In this document: one piece after another, positions 23,801-36,566 of the stretch
Numbering within the stretch: the first letter of the stretch is position 1
How the letters are laid out: each line of letters starts with the position of its first letter
Source: Triangularia verruculosa
Taxonomy: Eukaryota > Ascomycota > Sordariomycetes > Sordariales > Podosporaceae
DNA: 64,000 nucleotides
Direction of reading: 5' to 3'
Assembly: GCA_033296885.1 (NCBI GenBank)
Contig: MU863896.1
Span: 124,001 to 188,000 of the forward strand
Position numbers and translations under genes: made by a program
The notes under the pieces: generated by a model
What the model was told of the DNA's origin: nothing
The model's database searches: none
What the model saw: only the letters and a program-made list of their open reading frames with translations

Positions 23801-26696
23801 ATGATCTTAGAAGCTCAAAACCGCCACCTCGACTTCTAATGTACCTGGTCCCATGGCTGCCAAGATCATGATCTCCAGCATAAACGTACTCTTACACTAA
23901 CAAGAATGGCACGACGGACCGCCACAACAACCACAGTGTCTGGCGTCCACTTGCCAACCGGTCAGCCACACTGCCTTGTTTTTATGTCTTGGCGAATTTT
24001 GTCTGCCCATTCATATCTCGAATGGAGGGACCACAAGGGCTTAAAGACCTTCCGAAAATGGATGGACGAGGCGCGGGTTACAGCTGGACTACCTCAGCTA
24101 CGACACATGAGAATGAGAAGGAGGGAGAGACAAGGTGGGGTTGCTCCGAAGCCCGTTCCGTTCGTTGTAAGTTGCCGTTGCCGGATTTTTCGTGGACGTC
24201 TAGCGAGAGGCAATGAAGTACCTCTCGATCGATTGGTTTCGGAGACGTAGATGGACTGAGACATACTGGTGGGTAGGTGGGTAGGTAGCGGATCTCCGCA
24301 CGTTTATTACAGGGCTCTGGTGTGTTTGACCACGCGTCCCGTTATGCATCGTGGCAAGCGGCAGTGGACGAATCAGGTGTTGGTTGAAGGGATTCGAGGT
24401 TGATGGGTTGTGGTGGCTGGCAGGGATGTAGTGAGTAGTACTCTGTGGTGGGTGTGCTTGGGTGGCTGGGTTTAGGGTGGATTTGCTGGTGAGTTGTAAG
24501 GGTTGAGTTGGGATGGAGAGATCAGAAAGGGGAGAGCAAGGGCCGGTACTTGTTCATTATGGTACATATCGCTTTAGCGGTTATTGGCTCGACACTATTC
24601 ACCCCAGGATGGCCGGGCAGCAGTCCAAGAAGACGGAAAGCAAGCATGGTAAGCTCTGGATTAAATAATTCTTTGAAGTCCTCTGCCATGACCTTTTGTC
24701 TTGTCACCGTCCGATTGCATAAAGTTGGTTCTTAGGGATCCTCTGAGCCAACTCGAGTTTTTGGATTTCTATATTTCAGAGACCCATCTCCTTCAAGGAA
24801 ATATCGGCATTGATGTCTCTTCACAGCACAGCTTCCAAACACCCCGGTACTTGTCGAGGGGCTTTTACAGAGCTTAAGATGTCAGAAACATTTTGGTCCA
24901 GCTTCCAATAGTTAGCCAGCAGCCGCAGTTATCAACCTCCGCCTCCTATTTCCCGGATTTCTCGGATTGCGCCGACAAGGAAGGGCTGTGAGATTGAGTA
25001 GGAAAGGCTGCAGAATCCAATCGTGTTTATTTATCCACTTGCCAACAAGAGAAACTAGGACATTGAAATCACAGATGGTTTGTTTGACTCAACTGTTGTC
25101 TGGCGTCATTGCGTGCTTCGAAACACGGGTTGAAAGAAGAAGTTTACGCCCAAGGGTATCTGAACACAGCTCCCTGCTACAACAGTTCTTCTCTTCTGGA
25201 AAACCACACTTTCACAATCCCGGTACTTATTCGATTCATAGTACACACCCGTCTTGTCCCCAGAAAAAAAAATACAGGCTTCCGTCTACCTAGATAGTCA
25301 TCAATCATTTCTTTTCAACGTCAAAATGATACCCTGGGTAACTTTTACATCCTCCTGCCTAGAGAAAAAAAAACACGTTGGAAGAAGAATTGATTTCTTT
25401 TGCTTGGGATTGCATAAACCCCGTCATGAACTGGTCAACTCAAATCATAGCTGCGATACCTACCCAACAGCACGTGTCTATCTCTACCTAGGTACCTACC
25501 CAAGTGTAGCAACCGCATTTGCCCATGGCTTAATAAACATGACGGCGATTCCGTCTACCATAACCCTTCAGATCATAAAGATAAAACTCTCTTCAGTCTT
25601 CTTCAACAGTATTACACAGCAAGTCAAGGCACGGTATCCTGTCTCCAGGGTGTCCAATATCATCATATATCTAATACAACTCCCCCTAACACCAACCGCT
25701 CGGATCCGGGTTCTCGGCAGTTACCTATTTGACGATGTTTTTCACCCTTTGCGCGTGTTCTTGCAGAGGAAGTGATTGTGGAGGAGGTCCTTTATGTATG
25801 TCTTGGTGTTTTCAATCCTCTTCAGCTAATTTCTTCGCTGCGGTCTTTTCTTCTTCGGTTGATTTTCCTAGGGAAGACAGCCACTCACGCGATTGTTCAA
25901 AGAAACAGACAGTTTAGGTCAGAAGTAATAAATGCCATTAACGTAAGTGAGACTATCTCACTCTCGATGGCGATACCAGGCCTCGCCGGGTAGCTGGAGT
26001 CAAGATACATCCGGCTGACGTTACGAGATTAAAATGCGGTGACATTCAAAACATCAAAAAACTAGCTGGAATCGAAACGTCTTTTAAAAACATTGACTCA
26101 GGAAAACATGCCTTGGCCACATTCACCATCAGTCCCACTACACTTGACAAACACCGGGTGTATGATTTATAAATTCCTACTTGGACAACAAAGGCAGGTA
26201 TCCATCTACATCATCTCCCATCCCCAAACCTTTCCCCACTTCCCCTCTTCCTCCCACACTCACTGTCAGACCACCAACTGGTATCATCACACCTCATCAC
26301 ACCCCCATCCCCAGCATCATCAAAACAAAAGAAACATAACTTCCTGCCAAAGGACGTGGTGTACCTAAACCAGCTAGCTGACCAAGCCAAAGCTAAAAAG
26401 AAAATACAGACGAATCCATCTCATCACAACATCTCACACTTCTCTCAATCTATCCCACAACACAGGCCAACACCACCATACCAACATCAAACGCTCAACC
26501 CAGAAACAAAAAAGGGGGGAAATAAACAAACTTCGAAACCAAGACAAGATAAAGGGGGGTATCAAACTGTCCGCAGAAGAAGAAAAAAACTATGCCTAGT
26601 GTCCTGGTCAATCTCTTTTGTCCGAGAAAAAAAAGACCCAACAAACGACAACGCCCAGAGAAACAAAAAAATGAAACGCCTTGAAACCTCCTCTTC
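17872..26696. other. Gene-poor interval of about 8.8 kb upstream of the Pro/Gln-rich gene
   Basis: The left part is the upstream region of the gene starting at 17871, with a long probable leader containing several short upstream ORFs (about 17.9-18.6 kb). The rest, to the 3' end of the TBC gene, shows only short overlapping ORFs in all frames, a short GCGA repeat near 19.77 kb and CTAC-type repeats near 20.95 kb. No transposon, RNA gene or protein domain is recognisable. An interval this large next to a regulator-like gene could be an extended promoter. Confidence 0.5.
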
Positions 26697-29600
26697 TCAC
26701 TTCTTCCACTTACTCCCCCCACCACCCTCCCTATGGTGCACCCTCCACTCCGCCCTCGTAACCTTCATCAGCAAATCCTCATCCTTAATCGGTATCCAAG
26801 CCGTCAGCGCCTTCATCCCGTTCTCAAAGTCCGAATCAAGCAGCACGTCCCTCAGCGCCGTAATCAGCGCCGCGCTCGTAGCATGCAATATATCCAGCCC
26901 CTTCGGCACCCCCCTCGCCCCCAACCCCGGCCCCTTCCCCTTTTCCTTTTCGCTCTGCTGCTCCTCCTCATACCCCGGAGGCGGGCACTCCCCAAGCAGC
27001 ATAAACACATCCCACACCCTCAGCTGCGCCGGGAACGGTATGCTCAAGTTGAACAGCGTCAGGTACCACCTCGTCCCATACGCCGTCGCGTCAATCGCCA
27101 GCTCCTTCAGCTTGGCCGCCACGTCCTTCCCCGCCAACCACCGGTTCTCAAAGTCCTCCAGCACCCCCATCAGCTCTGCAAACCCAGGTTTATACAGGTG
27201 CTCCAGCCCCCGGTACCGCCACATCCGCACCAGCATCACAAAACACCTTTCCTCGTCAAAGTAACAAAGCAGCGTTGCCGCCAGCGGCGCCATCCCCTGT
27301 ACATAACCCAGCTCGGGGAAAAACAGCGAGATGGCATGCAACACTCTAAACAGCAACCTCTGACCTCCACGGTACCGCTTCCGGAACATAATATGCCCGT
27401 TGATCGTCCTCGGCACGTCCAGGTCAATCTGCACGTCATCCGGCGAGCTCTCGTTCTGCAGCCTGATGAACTCTGCGATGAGGTACTCGTCCGTCTCGGT
27501 GCTCTTCCACTGCTTCGCGCTCGTGGCCAAGAAGGAATACCACGCCGCCGCCCGCCAGCAATCGGGGATGCCCTTCCAGGTCCTGTCGATTAGCTTGGCG
27601 TTCTTGGTGTCAAATTCATAGTCCATGCCCTGCCCCTGACTCTGCTGCTGTCCAGCTGTCGACGACGACCCAGCAGCAGCCTTCTTGTTCACAACAGTAG
27701 CCATCTTCCTCCACTTCTCGGCGCGTTCCAACTCCTTACGTTTCTGTGCCTCGGTGTTTTTGCCCCCTACTCCGACGTTCGCGCTGAACCCCACTCCTCC
27801 ACCATCACCGTGATCGTCAGTGGTGATCCCCGTCAACCCTGCCTGCAAGGCAAGCATGTCCCCCGCCTCGTCCATCCACCTCCTATCCCTGTTATGCGGC
27901 AACCTGTTCGTCGCCGACCTGATCGAGCTCCTTGTCGACCTCCTAGACAGCGTCGAGAACTCTGACGTAAAGGTATTAAGCGATCTCGTCGAAACTTTCC
28001 GGCTGGGAGGTCGGATATACCCACCGAGACTACCACCTCCACCCCCGGTGGTAGAATACGCAGTCATGGGCCTCTTGGTCAACACATTCCTCCTTCTAGA
28101 TTGAAACTGCGCCGATCTCAACTCCGGGGTCCCAACCCTAGCCGTTTCCGGTCGCGCAGGCGGTCGCTGGCTGATGAACCCATACCGATCCACATCCGAG
28201 AACCCTACATCCTCCCAATCTTCAATCCCGCCCGCCCTTTCGTATTCCCTTCTCGTCACCGCGGCAGAAGCATGGCTATCTCGTAGCGGAGACAAGGAAT
28301 TGGCCGACCGTGGTGTAATCGACGCTGGAGTAGTACGCGGAGAGAGACGGTCGCTTAGCGCCTGCTGTTGTTGCTGTTGCTGTTGTTGACCGGCTTCGCT
28401 TGACGGGACCTGACTTGAGGAGGGAGAAGGTGAAGATCTGTATTGTGAGCAAAAGGAGAACAATCACTCGCTGTCAGTACATCTTGTAACAACAAAAAAC
28501 TCATGACAAACACAAAAGTCGAAAGAAAGAGAGCCAAGGAAAACCGTACACAACTGCTGCTGCTGCTATCTCTTCCTCTTCCGACGGGACTTCCACTGTG
28601 GGCTCGAGGCGCCGATGCTGATGATGATGATGCTGATCGACAACACTGCTGGTGTTGCTGCCGACGACGCCAACACCACCAAACGACGACGGCAACACGT
28701 GCCCCCCATCCTCCCAGTTCAAGCCACAGCCCTCGCCAGACGATTCATAGAGCGATCTCACCTTTTGTGATTCCCTCTCTACATCTACCGGCAGGACGCG
28801 AATGCTCGGTACCGACAGGGTGGTGGTGTGCGTCGACGAGCGTGTCTTTTCGGGGGTGTTGGTTGTCGTGGTGTCCGAGTCGGCGGCGGCGGTGGGAGCG
28901 GCGTTGTTGGAGACGGTCGTGGTCGCGTCGGGTGTCGTCGTCGTCGTCGCAGTCGCAGTCGCAGAGGTGGTTGCGCCGCTGGCCGCCTTCAGCGTCTTGA
29001 ATGGGTCGCTTTTGCCTCCCAACATGATGCTGCCTCTCTTGGAGAAGGACAGGTCGCCGAGGTCGTCCCACAGGCGGTCGTCGGGAATGGGGGTGTCGAG
29101 AGGCATGAAGCTGGTGTCTCCTGTGTTCGCAGGAGTTGTTGGAGTTGTGGTTGTGGCAGAAGATCCTAATGTTGCAGGAATGTTTCCCCTGTTAGAGCTG
29201 CTGCTGGATGAGACAGGGGCCCCTGCTGGGGTGGTGGGTAAAGGGAGTTTAGGCGATTTTAGCGGCCCCGGCACGCCCCGCATCGCTGTTCCATGACCAG
29301 CCTCAGGTAATGGAGCCTTACTCCCGTCGTCGCCAAGCATCTTTTTCCGCAACCGTTTCGACCCGTCCGACTTGGAGCGGAGTCCCAGTGTTTGGCCGAT
29401 TCTCTTGCTGAGCGACGTCTGACGTGTTGGTGTCACTGGCGACGCCGGCGCTGTGGTCTGTGTCGGTGATACGATCCCGTTGTCTTGGTGCGCAGACGAC
29501 TCGGAGCGGCGTGATGGGATCGATATCCGCAGGGGAGATGTTGAAACCTGCTCGTCAGATGAGTATACCGAGGCCGTATCGTCAATAACCTCGAGGAACT

Positions 29601-29979
29601 TTTGGAACCCAGGATCTTCGGCGCCTTCTTCTCGGAGCGTAACGGAGGAAGATGTCGGCGCGAGACCCGAGTCTCTCTTCCACTCGTCTGCTTGGGACCG
29701 GGGTGATGGCTGGGTGCGGAACAGAGGGTGCTCTTCTTGCGGCGGTGGAACGGGTGGGGGGTTAATGGTGATTGGCGAGCTCGGGGAGGACGATGCGATG
29801 GTCGACGCAGGGCGATGTATGCGGCGAGGATTTCTCGGTGGTGGAAGGGGAATGGGAGGCTCTGCTTGCTTCGTCTGCTCGTACCGCAGCGCAACCAGGC
29901 TGCTGTCGTCGAGGAAGGGAACGAGTCGTGCTGACGGCCTCGTTTTGTGGCGCACGCTGGCGAATTTCTGAGGGGCCAT
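26697..29979 (-). CDS. TBC-domain Rab GTPase-activating protein
   Basis: Exon 1 (29979-28550) and exon 2 (28437-26697), joined across a 112-nt intron (GTACGG donor, ACAG acceptor), give 1056 residues. TBC proteins accelerate GTP hydrolysis by Rab GTPases in membrane traffic. The TBC domain fills about the last 320 residues: WKGIPDCWRAAAWYSF, then DLDVPRTINGH with the catalytic Arg, then GYVQGMAPLAATLLC with the catalytic Gln, and RVWDVFMLLGE. Both fingers are present, so it should be active. The first 700 residues are disordered Ser/Thr/Pro-rich sequence with Thr, His and Gln runs. I chose the ATG at 29979 (MAPQKFASV); the frame is open further upstream to 30318 and a longer N-terminus is possible. 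Confidence 0.85.
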
Positions 29980-32900
29980 TCTGCCGTAAGGTTGCAGCTC
30001 TTTCCAAAACGAGTCGTAGCAACCACGGCACAGCTGCTTATTCTCCAACGTCCGGGCAGGCAGTTGGTATATGGTAGTACCAGGGCGGTCGACTCGCGAG
30101 GTGTTGACTGGACTGCGGAAGAGGAGTCGCCCGGGCAGAGAAACAGGTTTTCCAAACAGCCAAAAACCGTGGAAAAGTCGGGGACGGCTTAAAGTATCTC
30201 GTGGGCAAACGCTTGGGATCAAAACAAGCGCTGAGTGGGCGTCACGGCGTTCCGGGTATCTGCTCCACGCTTGCGTCCGAAAGAGCGGAGAACCACAAGG
30301 TCTGCGAGCGTGTATCACTTGCGGCCGAGGAAGATGCCGGGCAGTGAAACAGAAGTCGCAGAAATATAGCCCTTTTTACCGTGGGTTGGAGAATTACGGT
30401 CTTTTATTGTGGGGGGAGGGGCCCTTTCCCACTCTTTTCTTCTGGTGGTTATTATGACCATCTCAGTGGGAACTGGGGGTCACCGGATCCGGGACTTGCA
30501 TCTGCATCATCGTGGAGCCCAATATGGCAGGAAACGGGACTTTGTTTTTGCCCAACCAGACCAGGTCTTGTCGAGGGTTTTTTCTTTATTCTCGCCGCTA
30601 GCATCGACGGACCACCCAGAGGATGCCACCTCAGAGCGGGCTTCCCAATGTCAACCAGTCAGATTCTCGGCCGAGGTTTGCGCAAGCCAAACCTGCCAAA
30701 CGCCCACTGGCTGGCTGCAGGTAATCAACAGGCATTGACAGACCTGCATGCTGCCTATTGCGGTTCGCGGCTTGTTCATCCCGTGCTCTGTTAGCAGACC
30801 TCCGAGACAACCAGCACTTGCGTGGGCGTTTTGGCAATATTTTCAGTCTGACTGAATCAAGACTCTGTAGACTGGCCAGGAAGATCTTGGGATCAACAGC
30901 AGGTATAAACTTTCTCTGTCTCTTTCTCTGTTTGCGGAGAAAGTTCTCCCTGACTGTCTGGTGTCGTTATCACTTACACCACTTCGGGACACTGCACTGT
31001 CCCACTTGGGCCACCCCCACCGCTCATGCCAAGACATCACCTACGTCTTCTTACTTGGTATCTTCTCTTTATTTTCTTCTCATTCAGCTCGATCTCGAGA
31101 TCTGTCTCACTCGCCAATCTCGGATGATATGGACGAAAGCATCGGCCGCCAGAAAAACAACTAAAAACACCCGCATCTCAGCTGTGGATTCGTGTGCTGA
31201 TGACTTGCTTCTCGGCCCCAGCTCTGACGAACGGTGGGGTCCTCGATCTTCCCCGCCGTTTTCCCCCTCCACATTTTGTTTCTAGTGTATGGTGGTGGCA
31301 TCTGGTGACCGCTCCTTATTATTAACCACAAGCTTTGCGGCCCAAAACAAACGACTCACTTTTGTCTTGCCATAGCACCGCATAGAACCAGAGACAACAT
31401 CCGGAGCGGTGACCCGAAGAGCCATGATCCCTTCCTTCAGAGGACACCCATCAACGGAATCCCATGGTCCGGTTCAGGTGACCAGAGGACGAAGTGATTG
31501 GGCGGCCATACCTCCCACCACCACTTCTTGACGTGGCACGACCAATTTAGCCAGCTCACCAGAGATCCCGAAAGATTCAACCCCGACATAATTGTTTTTT
31601 TCTTCCCCGAGCTGGAAAATTTGAAAAGCCATGAAAACCCATTGGTGGGCTGAAGCGGTTCGGCTCGGTTGCTCCGCAGTCACATCCCTCGCTTCATTAC
31701 AAATCTAGGGTTGATGACATTCGCAGAATGGGTCTAGCATACGGCTTGCTTCTTCTCTCCCTTGGCCACCCAGGCGATGCATAGAAGCAAGTCATTCACC
31801 TTGGTTACCTTGGCTACACACCGAGGTCAGCGCCGTTTACATGCAAGTCTCACCTTGAGACGGCCCCTCACCTCACTCACTCACTCACCCCCTTTCAAAT
31901 TCTCATCACCAATCTCTTCGTTTGCAAAAGCACCTCAAGAAACGAAAGATGACAACTGGCCCTGCATACGCATCGACATCGCCTCATCCTCTCATCACCT
32001 CAGCATTACAGCCCAACCCAAAAAAAATGCCTCGCTGTGTTTGCGATGTTCTCTTTGTCACATCTCTTCCATTTTCTCATTGGCAACATCCACAAACCTA
32101 CATCGCCTCTTCATACCCTGGTCATACCGTCATCAGATATGGTTCGTCCAGGTTTAAGTGCTTGCATACCGTTCCATACCAGGTTCACCAACCATGCATC
32201 CACGTTCTCGCCCTGCCCTGGCCCTGCCCTATCCAGGTATCTACACACGAACCCTTCCCTATCTCTAGAACCGCCCAAGAAGCGAGTGACACGGTGTACA
32301 GCATCTTGTACAAACCGACCGCCTCCAGCCCAATCACATCCCATCTGCCAACGTGTACTCCCGTGATATCCTCCCCCGTCCCTTGCAGGATGCATGAGAA
32401 CCGGCCGCCCCATCCATCCAAACCCAAAACTTTTTTTTTAAAAAAAAAAAGAAGCCACTGACAGCATTCCCACATATGATGCCTACCCAGCAGACCACTT
32501 ACCAAAACTCTCAACTGCCGAGACTAAAAAAGCCAACTCAGCGTAGCAATATGGGGTGTGACGAGAAAGCCGTACCTGCAGCAGAAAGCTGCATGACAGC
32601 CCGAACGGTGGCCAGGGCAAGCACGAAAAAAAAGGCACCGTGAGGCGAAACAATGAGAGAGAATGCCGAGGTCGGTGGTGGTGATGATGATGTGTCAATC
32701 CTACACACCTCTCACGGAGTACCATCCGCCCAATCACAACCACACTGTACCTGACAGCTTGCATGAGCAGAACAACAGACAGGAAGGACTCGGCTACTTG
32801 CTGAGGCAAAAAAAAAAAAAAAAAGAACCCAGGAAGCTGTCCATCCATCCACACTTACCCCATGTAGTCGTGCCTGACAGCCTCGTGCAGTAGAAGAAGG

Positions 32901-33410
32901 AATTTTGGAGACATAGGTAGTTGCTGACCAGACAGTCTCGCCCCTATTTATCAAGCAAAAGAAAAAACTAAGAAACAAAACAACAGTCCTCATGGGTGCC
33001 AATCAGATGCTCGTACCTTGCAGCTTGCATCGTAATGTATGTACCCAGAAAATAATCAGGAGCCGGCCAAGCAGAAACAAACCGAACAACAATGTGAGCA
33101 TGACAGCAGAATGATGTCTTTGTCGGTGCATTTTCGTCTAATGATACACAATCAGCGCTCCCAACCACCAAGCTCGCATTCCTGCCCCTGAATCTTGCAT
33201 TTAGCTCTACAACATCGACCACCAACACCAGCAAACAATCACAGGAATCGCAACACCGGAAAGAATTCCTCTCACTCCCCATCACAGGATCCTGTTGTTT
33301 GGCATATACACATCTCTTTCTTCCACTCCTCACAGCAACCTTGTATCCAGCCATCAAAGCCTCTCTATTACTATTTTCTCCCACCCTATCTAACTCAAAA
33401 CCGCCACCTC
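29980..33410. other. Intergenic region upstream of the TBC gene
   Basis: About 3.4 kb between the TBC start and the 3' end of the ankyrin/DIL gene. It contains homopolymer A runs, the longest at 32808-32824 and another near 32431-32449, and no supported gene. The ORFs here are short and lack recognisable motifs. Confidence 0.5.
32808..32824. repeat. Poly-A run of 17
   Basis: An uninterrupted A17 tract between genes. No target-site duplication or retroelement sequence was seen beside it. Confidence 0.85.
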
Positions 33411-36094
33411 CTACTCCTCATCCTCCCAATCCCTCCCCCCATACAACCTCTGCCCCCTATCTATCCCCATCCCCATCCCCCCACCCCCTCCTCCCATCCC
33501 CATCCCACTCTGCCCCGTCGCATTCTCAATCCTCTCCAAAAACTCCCCCGGTATACTAGGCAAATACTTCCTCTCCCTCTCCCTATTCACCCCCCCAAAC
33601 CCCGCCCCATAACTAACCAACATATCCGTCACACTCGGCAGCACAAACGGCAGCATCAGCGCCGGATCCATCAGCAAATTCGCCGGCGCCTCCTCCTCCT
33701 CCTCCCCTTCCTCACCACCACCAAACATCCCCCCCATCACCGGCGACTGCGGCACCATCATCTCACTCCCATTCTTCTTCCCCTTCGGCGACCCCCCAAC
33801 CCCCTCCCCCTTCCTCCTCGCCTCCCGTTCCTTCTGTATAGCCCCCAAATACTTCTGCGCCGACTTCGGCAGTCCCCCCTCCCCCACCTCCGGCCTATAA
33901 TGCCCCGCCGAATGCAACAACTGCAACGGCGACAAACTCCTCAGCTGCTGCAACGTTCCCACCAGCGCCTCCAAATCATCCTGAGCCAGACTAGAAAAAC
34001 ACTGCAGCCACTGCAACAACTGAATCACCGGCGCAAGATGCCTCTTTGATGCCTCCAGCAGCGTCTCCCCCGTAGACTTCATCTCCCCTTTTTCATAGTG
34101 CTCCGGTTGCCGGTTATTGTTCCTCACCCAGTCTTCCAGCACCGAAATGTTCATCCGGATTTGCATCGCCTTTGTTCTCGCGAGGTACTTGCGGTTGGAC
34201 ATGATCCTGTTGAACAGCTCCGCGCCAAGCCAGTATATTAGCTGCGACGAGATCTGTGCTGTGATCACCGAGTGGACGTCGTACAAGTCCAGCACAAAGA
34301 GCGTCGACGACAGCAAAGAGGTGACGTTTCTCGGCGACGGCTTTGCGCGCTGTTTTGGCGAGGGCGGCCGTAGTCGCTTTTCTAGTGGCTCTTCCTGAAC
34401 CTCTTTTTTCCTCTTGAAGAGCTTCCATTCGTTCTGGAAGGTGATGTTCTCGAATCCTGGGATTGTTTCGTGGTCGAGCATGGCTGGTTCGAGCACCTTG
34501 TCGAGACGTCTCTCTGCGTCTCGGACGATCAGGATGAAGATTTCGTTGATGAGCTCGGCTAGCTGGGCTTGGAACTCGGTTGTGGCCTCGACGAGACCGT
34601 CGTCCTTTTTGAGGTAATGTAATAGAAGCGTGGCGTTGGACATCCAGAAGGCTAGGATGGTCATGTCCCATTGATGCTGTTCCACGACGTAGTTAATCTT
34701 GTCCATGGCTGTGACAAGTAACTTGGCCAGTAATTCTGGACTGGCATGGTAATGTGCGTATCTGGCTCCGAGGAAGATCATGTTCGCTGGTACTGGTTTC
34801 TGGGTCGGTGATCGTTGTGGTGTCATGTTGGTAATGACGATGTCTAAGATGGTGTCGAGATCGCTCTCTTGGAACACAAACATTTGATCGTGGAGACATC
34901 TTGACCAGTCGAATTCCTGTTGATCCTCTTCGTCAAACTCATCAAAAGTCTGCAGTCGTTAGAATCAGTGTCATATAGGAGAAGAATAGGGGGCGCAAAC
35001 CTCAGGCTGATCATCAATCCCCATATTGCCGAGGTCTACCTCTAGATCCCTAGCACTATCCATCATCATGCGTCGTCGCATCTCGTTCTCAGCCAGCTCC
35101 TCTTCGAACCTGTCCTGTGATAACCCGGGCTTATAGAAGTCATCGTCCAGCCCGGCTGTGCCGATGCCATAGCCACCACTGTCATTTAGGTAAAAGTTCA
35201 TATCGCTGTCCTGACCGGCGAAATCGAATGCGGTCCTCCCTGTCGATGTCTTTTTGTCTGGCGAGGCCCCGTTATCCAGTAATAGTGTTGCGATTCCCTT
35301 GTGTCTGTTTGTCATGGCCCACATCAGGGCACTCCATTGATTGCGATCCTGCTTGTCAACATCGGCGCCTGCATCAATCAAAGCTTGTACCACCGACTCG
35401 TGTCCCTGCCACCAAACATTAGCATTGGCAATTCCGGGAAAGCGCAGGGCTAATATCACTAACAAAACAGCTCGCATATATGAGAGCTGGTGTCCCCTCG
35501 TCGTCTGGCGCATTCACATCAATGTATTCCCTGGCCTTGCCATTCAATATCTTGTTGACCGACTCTAGGTTGCCATTGCTGGCGGCCATGATGAACGTCT
35601 TTTGCAGTACATCCTTCTTCTCATCCTCCGACCGCTTCGGATCGGTCGTGACGACATCTTCGTCTTCGAATACGGCGCTCGTTGTGTGTGCGGCCTGGGC
35701 GGCAAGCATTTCCATGAGACGTTTCTCGCTGTCGGGGCCGCCCTTTGTCAATTCCTCGGCGTAGTTGGGGTCATCCAGCGTCAGGTTGCCAAACGATAAT
35801 GGCTTCGCGGTAATAGGCGTGGAAAGGAATTGCGATTGTCCTGGGAACGTATCTCAAGAGTCAGCAAGAGAGGCAAGAGGGACCAGCCCAGAACTGGTAT
35901 GACGTGGAGCAGAAGGGAGGTAAGGGACACCAACCCTGCCATCCGTCGTACATCTCCGTCTCGGGCACCAACAACTCGGCGGGAGCATGTCTCCGGTCGT
36001 CCAGTGACCGTGGAAGGTCGGCGGGTAGTGGTCGCTTCTGTTCCGGGCTGCCGAAGCCGGCATCGAAGCCGGCGTCTGAATCCCCGAGATCCAT
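33411..36094 (-). CDS. Ankyrin-repeat and DIL-domain protein
   Basis: Four exons (36094-35935, 35840-35464, 35405-35001, 34949-33411) with introns of 94, 58 and 51 nt join in frame to 826 residues. After a short acidic start (MDLGDSDAGFDAGFG), residues about 110-230 hold ankyrin repeats: KTFIMAASNGNLESVNKIL, DDEGTPALIYASCFGHESVVQAL, and NQWSALMWAMTNRHKGIATLLLDNGA. The C-terminal half is a dilute (DIL) domain, as in class V myosin tails but without a motor: SDLDTILDIVITNM, MTILAFWMSNATLLLHYL, LLSSTLFVLDLYDVH, SSQLIYWLGAELFNRIM. The end is Gly/Met-rich. Fission yeast has a protein with the same ankyrin-DIL architecture. The role is probably in membrane or motor-linked transport. Confidence 0.85.
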
Positions 36095-36566
36095 GGCTCA
36101 GGGGGCTACTGTTGGATCGAGCATGCGTGTGCTGTGTTCAAAGGCAGCTGCTTATGGGGCGGGGCAAGGGGCACTCGGTGTGTATCGGAATGCGCATTCG
36201 GTTTTGCGGTGTGTAAAACTCTGTTGTATCCAGTAGACTAGGAAACGTTTCAAAAGGAGCGAAAGACGAAAGCTAGAAAACGGCGTGGACGCGACAGTTA
36301 CAGTTGCGCTCCCCTTTGAGGTGTTAGGCATGTTTAAACCTAGTCTGGGCTTTGGCTGCATCATTCAACAGCGAGTCGCAACCCTCCCCACCTCGATGGC
36401 CCGTGCGTAGGACAAGACGAAGACAATCTTGAACTCGTTCAATTCCTTTTATATTTGATGCTACCAATTGGTCTGATACCGGCTAAATATCCTCCTTTCC
36501 TATCTACTTCTTCAGTTTGCTCAACGCTCAACTGCCACCGCTGCTCTCCAGTTTCACATCACCGGC
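36095..36566. promoter_or_regulatory. Upstream region of the ankyrin/DIL gene
   Basis: About 470 bp between the DIL gene start and the allantoicase stop, both on the minus strand. It must hold the DIL gene promoter and the allantoicase 3' end. Nothing else is seen. Confidence 0.4.

Noticed and set aside
26733..27593. 286-codon plus-strand ORF rich in Arg, His and Pro
   Set aside because: Antisense shadow of the TBC gene.
32431..32824. Poly-A runs as a possible sign of retroelement insertion
   Set aside because: No element sequence, reverse transcriptase or target-site duplication nearby.
33195..34049. 284-codon plus-strand ORF
   Set aside because: Antisense to the C-terminus of the ankyrin/DIL gene; His/Pro/Arg-rich composition typical of shadows.
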